Source: Nonomuraea zeae
GTDB taxonomy: Bacteria; Actinomycetota; Actinomycetes; Streptosporangiales; Streptosporangiaceae
DNA: 64,000 nt
Direction of reading: 5' to 3'
NCBI RefSeq assembly: GCF_005889725.1
Contig: NZ_VCKX01000014.1
Span: 1-64,000 of the forward strand
Shown: positions 46,974 through 55,931 of the stretch, one piece after another
Layout: each line of letters starts with the position of its first letter
Position numbering within the stretch: the stretch's first letter is position 1
Translations under genes and position numbers: made by a program
The notes under the pieces: model-generated
What the model saw: the letters and a program-made list of their open reading frames with translations, nothing else
What the model was told of the DNA's origin: nothing
The model's database searches: none

Positions 46974-47738
46974 GTGCAGCGGTTGCAGGATCGGGTGGCG
47001 GTCGTCACCGGCGCGGGCAGCGGCATCGGGCTGGCCACGGTGCGCAGGTTCGCCGACGAGGGCGCCAAGGTGGTCTGCGTGGACATCGACGAGGAGGCGG
47101 GCGTCAAGGCCGCGGCCGAGGTCGCCGGCATCTTCGTCAAGGCGGACGTTACCGACGAGGACGACGTCATCAGGATGTTCGGGACGGCCTTCGACACCTA
47201 CGGCAGCGTCGACATCGCCTTCAACAACGCCGGCATCTCGCCGCCCGAGGACGACTCGATCCTGGAGACCGGCATCGACGCCTGGCGCCGCGTCCAGGAG
47301 GTCAACCTGACCAGCGTCTACCTGTGCTGCAAGCACGCCATCCCGTACATGCGCCGCCAGGGCAAGGGCTCGATCATCAACACCGCCTCGTTCGTGGCGG
47401 TGATGGGCTCGGCGACCTCGCAGATCTCCTACACCGCCTCCAAGGGCGGGGTGCTGGCGATGTCACGCGAGCTGGGCGTCCAGTTCGCCAGGGAGGGCAT
47501 CAGGGTGAACGCGCTGTGCCCGGGCCCGGTCAACACGCCCCTCCTCCAGGAGCTGTTCGCCAAGGATCCGGAACGCGCCCAGCGCCGGCTGGTGCACATC
47601 CCCGTGGGCCGCTTCGCCGAGGCGTCGGAGATCGCGGCGGCGGTGGCGTTCCTGGCCAGCGACGACGCGTCGTTCATCACGGGCAGCGAGTTCCTGGTGG
47701 ACGGCGGCATCTCGGGCGCCTACGTCACACCGCTCTAG
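46974..47738 (+). CDS. Short-chain dehydrogenase/reductase of the amine operon
   Basis: A 254-residue classical SDR: VVTGAGSGIGLATVRRFADEGAKVVCVDIDEE (NAD-type Rossmann with Asp at strand 2), NNAGISPPED, NTASFVAVMGS, YTASK and PGPVNTPLL. GTG 46974 has GGGAG 6 bases upstream; GTG 46968 lies too close to that site. It may reduce or oxidise a hydroxy/aldehyde intermediate; the exact step is unclear. Confidence 0.88.
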   Translation: MQRLQDRVAVVTGAGSGIGLATVRRFADEGAKVVCVDIDEEAGVKAAAEVAGIFVKADVTDEDDVIRMFGTAFDTYGSVDIAFNNAGISPPEDDSILETGIDAWRRVQEVNLTSVYLCCKHAIPYMRRQGKGSIINTASFVAVMGSATSQISYTASKGGVLAMSRELGVQFAREGIRVNALCPGPVNTPLLQELFAKDPERAQRRLVHIPVGRFAEASEIAAAVAFLASDDASFITGSEFLVDGGISGAYVTPL

Positions 47739-47751
47739 GAAGGCCCTCTTC

Positions 47752-48459
47752 GTGCCGCGTCCCCAGCATCCCCGGCGTCCCGTCATCGGCATCACGTCCT
47801 ACGTCGAGCCCGCGCGGTTCACGGTGTGGGACATGACCGTGGCGCTCCTGCCGTACATGTACGTGGAGCAGGTCGTACGCGCCGGCGGCCAGCCCGTCAT
47901 GCTGCCCCCGGCCGGCGATCCCGCGCCGCTCGTGCACCGCCTCGACGGCCTCATCCTGGCCGGCGGCGGCGACGTCGACCCGGCGCGGTACGCGGAGCTG
48001 CCGCACGACCGCACCAGCTACGTCCGGAAATTTCGTGACGAGGCGGAGTTCGCCGTGCTGGCCGCGGCGCTCGACGCGAACCTGCCCTTCCTCGGCATCT
48101 GCCGCGGACTCCAGGTGCTCAACGTCGCTCTGGGCGGCAGCCTGCACCAGCACCTGCCCGACGTGGTCGGCCACCCGGAGCACTCCCCCGCGCCGGGCAC
48201 GTTCGGGGCGCTACCCATCACCCCCGTGCCCGGCACGAAGCTGGCCAAGGCCCTGGGGACGGGCCCCGTCACCGTCCCGCACTACCACCACCAGGCCATC
48301 GACCGCCTCGCCCCCGGCCTCACGGTCGCCGCCACCGCGCAGGACGGGACGATCGAGGCGGTGGAGATGGACGCGCGCAGCTTCACGCTGGCCGTGCAGT
48401 GGCATCCGGAGGCCGCCGCGGACTGCGCGCTCTTCGAGGCACTCGTCGCGGCCTGCTGA
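47752..48459 (+). CDS. Gamma-glutamyl-GABA hydrolase family protein (PuuD-like)
   Basis: A 235-residue class I glutamine amidotransferase-like hydrolase. The nucleophile elbow is FLGICRGLQVLN with Cys near residue 117, and the His/Glu pair is in VQWHPEAA. The start PVIGITSYVEP and LAGGGDVDPARY are typical of PuuD. It should release glutamate from gamma-glutamyl intermediates, ending the pathway started by the upstream ligase. GTG 47752 follows AGGAAGG and lies 13 bases after the SDR stop. Confidence 0.92.
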   Translation: MPRPQHPRRPVIGITSYVEPARFTVWDMTVALLPYMYVEQVVRAGGQPVMLPPAGDPAPLVHRLDGLILAGGGDVDPARYAELPHDRTSYVRKFRDEAEFAVLAAALDANLPFLGICRGLQVLNVALGGSLHQHLPDVVGHPEHSPAPGTFGALPITPVPGTKLAKALGTGPVTVPHYHHQAIDRLAPGLTVAATAQDGTIEAVEMDARSFTLAVQWHPEAAADCALFEALVAAC

Positions 48460-48647
48460 GCCGTTACTGGAAAGCTTCTTTACGAATATCTGGGCCAGAA
48501 AACCCGCAAAACCCCAGGAAAACGGGGCCATAGCGCGACGTTATGGGAAGTTGTTGGGTACCGCACTCTGCCGCACCGGTGTCAACCTGAGGGCATCCCC
48601 AGCCGGCCGGGGCTCTTCCACTCCACACCCCCCTGAGGAGCCAGAGA

Positions 48648-50969
48648 GTGAACCCCAAACTCAGGTTGGGGGCTGCCGCAATGCTCGCGTTAGCCCTGAC
48701 CACCAGCTCGCTGGCGGCGGCCGCGAGCACCCAAGCCTCGCAGGCGGCCGGACCGCCCAGTCCCGACGAGCGCAGGAACGCGATCTCCACCACGCGGAAC
48801 GCGATCCTGGCGGACCCGCCGGCGCTGCTGGCCTCCGGCAAGGACGCGTTCACGCTGACGTCGACCGTGGCCGGCGTCCGCGGCCTGCAGTACCTCACCT
48901 ACGCCCGTTCGTACGCGGGCCTGCCCGTCTACGGCGGCGACGTGATCGCCGCCACCGACGAGTCGGGCGCGGTGGTCAACACGCTGACCACCGGGCAGCG
49001 CGCCGAGATCGCGGTGCGCACCGAGCCGAAGGTCGGCGCCCCCGCGGCCGCGCTGACGGCCAGAGCCAGGGTGGCCAGGCCCGAGACGGTCGCCACCCCC
49101 GTGCTCTCCGTCCACGCCGCCGCCGCCAGGCCCCGCCTGGCCTGGGAGGTGGCGGTCGCGGGCGCCACCGAGAAGGGGCACGAGACCCGGCTGCACGTCT
49201 TCGTGGACGCGGTCACCGGCAAGGTGATCGACGAATGGGACGACGTGCGCGACGGCACCGGCAACGGTTACTACAACGGCACCGTGACCATCGACACCAC
49301 GCCCTCGTACACGATGCGCGACCCGCGCAGGAGCGGCGTCGCGTGCGGCGGCCAGAACGGCACGCCGTACACGAAGACCACCGACACCTGGGGCAACGGC
49401 TCGGGCACGAACCTGGAGACCGCCTGCGTGGACGCCTTGTACGCCGCGCAGCGCGAGTGGGACATGCTGCGGGACTGGCTGGGCAGGAACGGCATCAACG
49501 GCCAGGGCGGCGGATACCCGTCCCGCGTCGGGCTGAACGCGGTCAACGCGTACTGGAACGGCTCCTACGGCTCGTTCGGCCACAACTCCGCCAACAGCCA
49601 GCAGCTCACCTCCATGGACGTGGTCGGGCACGAGTTCGGCCACGGGATCTTCCAGTTCACCAGCGGCGGCGCGGGCAGCGGCAACGAGACCGGCGGCATG
49701 AACGAGTCCACCGGCGACGTCTTCGGCGCGCTCACCGAAGCGTTCGCGAACAACCCCAACGACCCGCCGGACTACCTGGTGGGCGAGGAGGTCAACCTCT
49801 CGGGCTCCGGCCCGATCAGGAACATGTACAACCCGGCGGCGCTGGGGCATCCCAACTGCTACAGCGCCTCCATCCCGAGCACGGAGGTGCACGCCGCGGC
49901 CGGGCCCCAGAACCACTGGTTCTACCTCGTCGCCGAGGGCACCAACCCGCCGGGCAAGCCCGCCAGCGGCCGCTGCGACAACGGCGCGGCGATCACCGGC
50001 ATCGGCATCCGCAAGGCCGGCGAGGTCTTCATGTCCGCGCTGAACACCAAGACCCAGCCGTGGACGCACGCCAAGGCGAGGGTGGCCACCCTCCAGGCCG
50101 CCAAGACGCTGTACCCGGGCAGCTGCGCCGAGTTCAACGTGGTCAAGAGCGCCTGGGACGGCGTGAGCGTCCGCGCCCAGACCGGCGAGCCGACCTGCCA
50201 GCAGGGCGGCAACGACTTCTCGATGGGGCTGGAGCCCGCCTCCGGCAGCGTCACGCCGGGGCAGAGCGTCACGACCACGGTCAGGACCACGGTGACCGGC
50301 GGCTCGGCGCAGTCGATCACCCTGCGGACCGGAACGCTGCCCGCCGGGGTGACGGCCACGGTCAACCCGGCCACGATCAGCGCCGGCCAGACCGCCACGC
50401 TGACGCTCACCACGTCGCCGGGCAGCCCTCAGGGCAACCACGCCGTCACGATCACCGCCGACGGCGCCGACGTGGACCGGCAGGCCACCTACAACCTGCA
50501 GATCGGGCAGACCTCCCAGGACGACTACTCCTTCAGCGTGAGCCCGTCCTCGGCCTCCGTGCAGGCGGGAGAGTCCGCCACCGCGACGATCAGCACGCAG
50601 GTGACCTCCGGCCAGGCGCAGAGCGTCACGCTGTCGGCGGGCAACGTGCCCGCGGGCGTGACCGTCGGGTTCAGCCCGCAGACGATCACGGCCGGCCAGA
50701 CGTCCGCGGTGACGATCGCGACCACGAGCGGCGTCCCGCCGAGCACGTACACGATCAGCCTGAACGGTGACGGCACCGCTGCCGACCACTCGGCCTCGTT
50801 CAGCCTGACGGTGGGCGGCGGCCAGGACACCACGTGGCAGACGTACACCGCCTACGCCGTCGGACAGACGGTCACCTATCAGGGCGTCAGCTACCGCTGC
50901 CGGCAGGCGCACACCAGCCTGCCCGGCTGGGAGCCGCCCAACACGCCCGCGCTCTGGCAGCGGGTCTGA
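48648..50969 (+). CDS. Secreted M4 (thermolysin-like) metalloprotease with Ig-like domains and a CBM5/12-type C-terminus
   Basis: A 773-residue exported zinc protease. Order: signal sequence (1-28), FTP/PepSY-type propeptide (to about 200), peptidase domain with HEFGH (His328, Glu329, His332), the third zinc ligand in GGMNESTGD (Glu353) and the catalytic-His region VHAAAGPQNHWFYLV, two roughly 95-residue Ig-like repeats (DFSMGLEPASGSV... and DYSFSVSPSSASV...), and a C-terminal carbohydrate-binding-like module with Trp/Tyr (YTAYAVGQTVTYQGVSYRC, LPGWEPP). GTG 48648 follows GAGGAG. The spacing between zinc ligands is one residue longer than in thermolysin. Probably degrades chitin-associated protein or other insoluble substrates. 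Confidence 0.93.
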   Translation: MNPKLRLGAAAMLALALTTSSLAAAASTQASQAAGPPSPDERRNAISTTRNAILADPPALLASGKDAFTLTSTVAGVRGLQYLTYARSYAGLPVYGGDVIAATDESGAVVNTLTTGQRAEIAVRTEPKVGAPAAALTARARVARPETVATPVLSVHAAAARPRLAWEVAVAGATEKGHETRLHVFVDAVTGKVIDEWDDVRDGTGNGYYNGTVTIDTTPSYTMRDPRRSGVACGGQNGTPYTKTTDTWGNGSGTNLETACVDALYAAQREWDMLRDWLGRNGINGQGGGYPSRVGLNAVNAYWNGSYGSFGHNSANSQQLTSMDVVGHEFGHGIFQFTSGGAGSGNETGGMNESTGDVFGALTEAFANNPNDPPDYLVGEEVNLSGSGPIRNMYNPAALGHPNCYSASIPSTEVHAAAGPQNHWFYLVAEGTNPPGKPASGRCDNGAAITGIGIRKAGEVFMSALNTKTQPWTHAKARVATLQAAKTLYPGSCAEFNVVKSAWDGVSVRAQTGEPTCQQGGNDFSMGLEPASGSVTPGQSVTTTVRTTVTGGSAQSITLRTGTLPAGVTATVNPATISAGQTATLTLTTSPGSPQGNHAVTITADGADVDRQATYNLQIGQTSQDDYSFSVSPSSASVQAGESATATISTQVTSGQAQSVTLSAGNVPAGVTVGFSPQTITAGQTSAVTIATTSGVPPSTYTISLNGDGTAADHSASFSLTVGGGQDTTWQTYTAYAVGQTVTYQGVSYRCRQAHTSLPGWEPPNTPALWQRV

Positions 50970-50980
50970 TCGCAGGACCT

Positions 50981-51006
50981 GGGCGGCCACGCCGGGGTGG
51001 CCGCCC
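50981..51006 (+). terminator. Hairpin terminator after the M4 protease gene
   Basis: GGGCGGCCAC (50981-50990) pairs with GTGGCCGCCC (50997-51006), a perfect 10-bp stem with a 6-base loop, 11 bases after the stop. No T run, as is common in GC-rich actinobacteria. Confidence 0.75.
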
Positions 51007-51122
51007 AACCCCTCACCTCCGGGAGCCGTGGAACGTGCCCGCACTCCGGGCGCGGGCCCGGCCCCCACGAGCTGCCGCGCGCGGGCTGACCTGCCATGAC
51101 CGGCCCGCGCGCGGCCTTCCTC

Positions 51123-51450
51123 TCACCTGACCGGCTTGAAGGTGTCCTCCAGCGCGAGAACGTCCTGGCCGTACTTCTCCGCCAGCCGGCTCCGCAGCTC
51201 CGCCGAGGCCAGCCAGACCTGTGCCTCCACCCGGTTCCGCGTGACGTTGAGCGAGGAGGAGACCGGCTCGGGCCCGACCCGGTCGATCCAGCCGCCCGCA
51301 AACTCCCCCGCCGGCCACGTCGGGGCCGGCGCACTGCGGCGGGAGCGACTCGGCGACCGTCGTGCGGAGCTGGGGTCCGTGGCCGCCGCCTTCGAGCACC
51401 GTCAGGCCGGCCGTGTAGCGGGCGCGGCCGGTTCCGGACGCATGCGACAG
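51123..51450 (-). pseudogene. Frameshifted remnant of a secreted/lipoprotein-type hypothetical protein
   Basis: The upper part reads LTVLEGGGHGPQLRTTVAESLPPQCAGP in one minus-strand frame; from about 51318 another frame continues FAGGWIDRVGPEPVSSSLNVTRNRVEAQVWLASAELRSRLAEKYGQDVLALEDTFKPVR to a TGA at 51123. The LPPQCxGP motif resembles an actinobacterial lipoprotein family in which it is followed by GWDW. A start codon and signal peptide are not evident, so this is a broken gene. The family match rests on recalled motif patterns. Confidence 0.5.
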
Positions 51451-51510
51451 ATCAACACGCGACAACGACCCCATGACGGCACTAGGCTTACGGACATCAC
51501 CGGCGAAACC

Positions 51511-51692
51511 GTGCGGGAGAGCACCCTGACAGCCGGTCAGGTGTCCCTGAAGGAGCAAGCCCTCCCCGCGAACCTCTCAAGGCAAAGGACCGCACGGACG
51601 AGGTGACCTCTGGAAAGCAGGCCTGCGGGGCCTCGCCGAAGGTGAAAGTCCGGCAAAGCTCGGGCGAAGCTCTCAGGCATCCGTGACAGAGG
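51511..51692 (+). promoter_or_regulatory. Tandem glycine riboswitch upstream of gcvT
   Basis: Two consecutive glycine aptamers. Aptamer 1: P1 GTGCGG (51511-51516) pairs with CCGCAC (51590-51595); inside are GGGAGAG, GAAGGAGCAA and CTCTCAAGGCAAAGGAC. Aptamer 2: P1 CCTCTG (51607-51612) pairs with CAGAGG (51687-51692), enclosing GCCGAAGG, GGCAAAGCTCGGGCGAAGCTCTCAGGCA-type conserved cores. The two are joined by a short linker. Placed 42 bases before gcvT, it should switch the glycine cleavage genes on when glycine is plentiful. Confidence 0.93.
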
Positions 51693-51733
51693 GGGAGGAT
51701 GCTGGCATCCGATCCTGTCCTGAGGTGCGACAA

Positions 51734-52815
<1,082 letters not shown>

Positions 52816-52819
<4 letters not shown>

Positions 52820-53205
52820 GCAACATCCCTGACGACCTGAGCTACACCAAGGAGCACGAGTGGGTCGCCGGACTCGACGACGGCCTCACCGTGACCGTGG
52901 GCATCACCGCCTTCGCCGCCGACTCCCTTGGTGACGTCGTCTTCGTGCAGCTCCCCGAGGTCGGCGCGGCCGTCGAGGCGGGCGACTCCGTCGGCGAGGT
53001 GGAGTCGACCAAGTCGGTGAACGAGATCTACGCGCCGGTCGGGGGCGAGGTCGTCGAGGTCAACCAGGCCATCGTGGACGACCCCAGCCTGGCCAACAGC
53101 GACCCGTACGGCGAGGGCTGGATGTTCCGGGTGCGCATCGAGGGCGACCCGGAGAACCTGCTGTCACCCGAGGAGTACACGGCACTCACCTCCGGCGAGT
53201 CCTGA
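52816..53205 (+). CDS. gcvH: Glycine cleavage system H protein
   Basis: Lipoyl carrier of the glycine cleavage complex, 129 residues. It has the start [59 protein letters not shown] with the lipoylated Lys in ESTKSV, and [11 protein letters not shown] at the end. GTG 52816 overlaps the gcvT stop, with AGGAGG just upstream inside gcvT. Confidence 0.97.
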
Positions 53206-53221
53206 CCCGAACCACCAGGAA

Positions 53222-53260
53222 GCCGGGGCCCGGCACGGGCCCCGGCCCTTCATGAAGGGC
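53222..53260 (+). terminator. Double hairpin between gcvH and sdaA
   Basis: GCCGGGGCCC (53222-53231) pairs with GGGCCCCGGC (53237-53246), followed by the perfect 16-bp palindrome GCCCTTCATGAAGGGC (53245-53260), which overlaps its base by two bases. A partial terminator or attenuator is likely, as sdaA starts 8 bases later. Confidence 0.7.
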
Positions 53261-53268
53261 GCACATCA

Positions 53269-54645
53269 ATGGCGATCAGCGTCTTCGACCTCTTCAAGAT
53301 CGGCATCGGCCCATCGAGCTCCCACACGGGAGGCCCGATGGCGGCAGCGCACAAGTTCGCGCGCGGGCTGCACCAGGACGGGCTGCTGGATCGAGTCGCC
53401 CGGGTCGAGGCCATCCTGTACGGCTCACTCGGCCTGACCGGCAAGGGCCATGGCAGCGACAAGGCGGTCCTGCTCGGCCTGTCCGGCGAAAAGCCCGAAG
53501 AGGTCGACGTGGACACCATTGACGGACGCATCGCCGCCATGCGCGAGTCCGGCACGGTCAAGCTGTACGGCACGCACGAGATCCCCTTCGTCATCGGTCT
53601 CGACCTCGTCTTCGAACGCAAGATCTCGCTCCCCGAGCACCCGAACGGCATGCGCTTCACCGCCTGGGACGCCGACGGCGGCAAGCTCAAGGAGAAGGTC
53701 TACTTCTCGGTCGGCGGCGGCTTCGTCGTGGACGAGAAGGCCACGGGGGCCGACCGCATCAAGCCGGACGACACCGTGCAGCCCTATCCCTTCACCACCG
53801 GCGAGGAGCTGCTCAAGCACTGCTCGAACACCGGCCTGTCGATCTCCGCCCTCATGATGGAGAACGAGAAGGCCTTCGGCCGCACCGAAGCGGAGATCCG
53901 CGCCGGCATCCTGCGGCTCTGGCAGGTCATGTCGGACTGCGTGCGTCGCGGCATCGCCACCGAGGGCGTCCTGCCCGGCGGCCTCAAGGTCAAGCGCCGC
54001 GCCAACCAGCTGCACCGCCGCCTGCAGTCGGAATCGGCCGAGAAGGACCCGCTGCAGGCCATGGACTGGGTGGCGCTCTTCGCGCTGGCGGTCAACGAGG
54101 AGAACGCGGCGGGCGGCCGCATCGTCACCGCCCCCACCAACGGGGCCGCCGGCATCATCCCGGCCGTGCTCACGTACTACACCCGCTTCGTCCCGCACGC
54201 GGACGACGAGGGCGTGGTCCGCTTCCTGCTCACCGCCGCCGCGATCGGCGTGCTGTTCAAGGAGAACGCCTCGATCTCGGGCGCCGAGGTGGGCTGCCAG
54301 GGCGAGGTGGGCTCGGCCTGCTCGATGGCCTCGGCAGCGCTCACCGAGGTCCTCGGCGGCACCCCCGAGCAGGTCGAGAACGCCGCGGAGATCGGCATCG
54401 AGCACAACCTGGGGCTGACCTGCGACCCGATCGGCGGCCTGGTCCAGATCCCGTGCATCGAGCGCAACGCGGTGGCCTCGAACAAGGCCATCACGGCGGC
54501 CCGGATCGCCCTGCGCGGCGACGGGAAGCACTACGTGGCGCTGGACAAGGCCATCAAGACGATGCGCGACACCGGCCGGGACATGCTCGACAAGTACAAG
54601 GAGACCTCGCGGGGCGGCCTGGCCGTCAACGTCATCGAGTGCTGA
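53269..54645 (+). CDS. sdaA: L-serine ammonia-lyase SdaA (iron-sulfur, single chain)
   Basis: Deaminates L-serine to pyruvate and ammonia using a [4Fe-4S] cluster. The 458-residue protein begins [24 protein letters not shown], then has [40 protein letters not shown] and [21 protein letters not shown], whose cysteines hold the cluster. ATG 53269 has AAGGG upstream. Its place behind gcvTH suggests a path from glycine through serine (glyA elsewhere) to pyruvate. Confidence 0.96.
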   Translation: MAISVFDLFKIGIGPSSSHTGGPMAAAHKFARGLHQDGLLDRVARVEAILYGSLGLTGKGHGSDKAVLLGLSGEKPEEVDVDTIDGRIAAMRESGTVKLYGTHEIPFVIGLDLVFERKISLPEHPNGMRFTAWDADGGKLKEKVYFSVGGGFVVDEKATGADRIKPDDTVQPYPFTTGEELLKHCSNTGLSISALMMENEKAFGRTEAEIRAGILRLWQVMSDCVRRGIATEGVLPGGLKVKRRANQLHRRLQSESAEKDPLQAMDWVALFALAVNEENAAGGRIVTAPTNGAAGIIPAVLTYYTRFVPHADDEGVVRFLLTAAAIGVLFKENASISGAEVGCQGEVGSACSMASAALTEVLGGTPEQVENAAEIGIEHNLGLTCDPIGGLVQIPCIERNAVASNKAITAARIALRGDGKHYVALDKAIKTMRDTGRDMLDKYKETSRGGLAVNVIEC

Positions 54646-54650
54646 CCCGC

Positions 54651-54676
54651 GCGGCCCGGCCGGAGGGCCGGGCCGC
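54651..54676. terminator. Bidirectional terminator between sdaA and the AmaP-like gene
   Basis: GCGGCCCGGCC (54651-54661) pairs with GGCCGGGCCGC (54666-54676), an 11-bp stem. It abuts the stop of the convergent gene at 54677. Confidence 0.78.
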
Positions 54677-55195
54677 TCAGCGGCGGACGTGCAGGCGGAC
54701 GAGCGTGGCCGCCTCGTCGTCGCGGACCTCGCGGCGGATCTTGCCCACGATGTCCTGGTCCAGCTTGCCCACCACGGCCCCCACGTCGGCGGCCGACGGG
54801 CAGGTCAGGCCGATGCGCAGGCCGTCCTCGCCGACCCGCACCGCCGCCCGGCCCAGCCCCTCCACGTTCTTGAGCCCGACGCACAGCATCGCGGTGCCCG
54901 TCCCGTTGTGGGCGCCGCGACGGCCCCAGCCCAGGCAGAGCAGCAGCCAGCGCAGCGCGACCAGAGCCAGCAGCAGCAAGCCGAGCGCCAGCATCCACAG
55001 CGGCCAGGGCTCCTCGGCGAGCACCCGGTAGGCCTGCGCGGGCAGGACCCTGGAGTTGGGCGGCAGGTCGAAGAAGCGGTCCTGGCCGCGCAGATACACG
55101 TACGTGCCCAGCGCCGCCAGCGTGCCTCCCACGACGGCCAGCCCGACGCGATTGCCCGCGTATTGCCGGATCGAGCGCCCGTTCCCGCTCGCCAT
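54677..55195 (-). CDS. AmaP-like small membrane protein (alkaline shock membrane anchor family)
   Basis: A 172-residue protein with two membrane segments (RVGLAVVGGTLAALGTYVYL and LWMLALGLLLLALVALRWLLLCLG) and an Asp/Arg-rich cytoplasmic tail (VGAVVGKLDQDIVGKIRREV). The layout matches AmaP proteins that anchor Asp23/Gls24 family proteins. ATG 55195 overlaps the upstream stop (TGATG). Asp23 itself is not in this pair, so only part of the usual actinobacterial set is present. Confidence 0.75.
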   Translation of the reverse strand: MASGNGRSIRQYAGNRVGLAVVGGTLAALGTYVYLRGQDRFFDLPPNSRVLPAQAYRVLAEEPWPLWMLALGLLLLALVALRWLLLCLGWGRRGAHNGTGTAMLCVGLKNVEGLGRAAVRVGEDGLRIGLTCPSAADVGAVVGKLDQDIVGKIRREVRDDEAATLVRLHVRR

Positions 55196-55794
55196 CAGAC
55201 CGCCTTCCTGCGCAGCCGGACCACGACCTCGCCGGTGCCGAGCGTGCCCACGCCCGCCAGCCGGTCCCCCACCGCGCTGCCCACCTGCCTGAGCATCGTG
55301 CCCGAGCTCTCCGCCCCCGTCACGACGGTGACCTCGATGGTACGCCTGCGCAGCCGTACCGAAGCCTTCTCCACCCCCGCCACCTGCTGGGCGGCCGCGC
55401 GCAGCGTGCGGCGGAGCCCGGAGCGGGTGATGCCGATGACGATCAGCGGGTCGGACGTCTCCACCGGCACCAGCCTGGAGCGGCCCGGCACCACCGCCAG
55501 CGCCAGCATCAGCCCGCCCGCGCCCGCCACGTACAGGGCGGCCTCGGACAGCTCCGGCCATGTGGTCTTGCCCGCGGCCTCGACGATCTCGTTCACGGGG
55601 ACCCAGCCGAGCGGCTGCCCGAGCAGCCCCGACACCACCTCGGCGGCGGTCGCACCCAGTCCCGCGGCCAGCGCGAGCGCCACGGCGGCGCCCGGGACGG
55701 CACGGGCCGGCCTGAGGGCCCTGCTCGCCCTGCGCAGCCCGGTGTGCTGCGTGGTGACGCCGGCACCGGGCAGTATCTGCTGAAGCGTGGTCAT
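55195..55794 (-). CDS. DUF6286-type membrane protein of the alkaline-shock gene set
   Basis: A 199-residue protein. Basic start, membrane segment (AVALALAAGLGATAAEVVSGLL), a linker with TTWPEL, a second segment (AALYVAGAGGLMLALAVVPG), and a domain with GITRSGLRRTLRAAAQQVAGVEKASVRLRRRTIEVTVV that resembles the DUF6286/Asp23-like fold. Found beside AmaP genes in actinobacteria; role in envelope stress is family inference. ATG 55794 has no clear ribosome site. Confidence 0.72.
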   Translation of the reverse strand: MTTLQQILPGAGVTTQHTGLRRASRALRPARAVPGAAVALALAAGLGATAAEVVSGLLGQPLGWVPVNEIVEAAGKTTWPELSEAALYVAGAGGLMLALAVVPGRSRLVPVETSDPLIVIGITRSGLRRTLRAAAQQVAGVEKASVRLRRRTIEVTVVTGAESSGTMLRQVGSAVGDRLAGVGTLGTGEVVVRLRRKAV

Positions 55795-55879
55795 CACAAC
55801 AACAGACGTACATGGATCCCGCATCGCCTGAACCGCGCCCTCGCCGCCCATTTGCCCGAACATTACGGGGCCGCCGATT

Positions 55880-55900
55880 AATATGAACACCTCTCATATT
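55880..55900. promoter_or_regulatory. AT-rich inverted repeat in divergent promoter
   Basis: AATATGA-n7-TCATATT gives perfect 7-base arms in the gap between the DUF6286 gene (start 55794) and the PLP enzyme (start 55932). The patch is the most AT-rich in the area and may be an operator. Confidence 0.55.
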
Positions 55901-55931
55901 CATTTGCCCCATATGCCGTTACGCTGCCGGT

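Noticed and set aside
51096-51476. Plus-strand open frames between the protease and the riboswitch
   Set aside because: They lack ribosome sites and recognisable sequence. The minus strand contains the more protein-like remnant.
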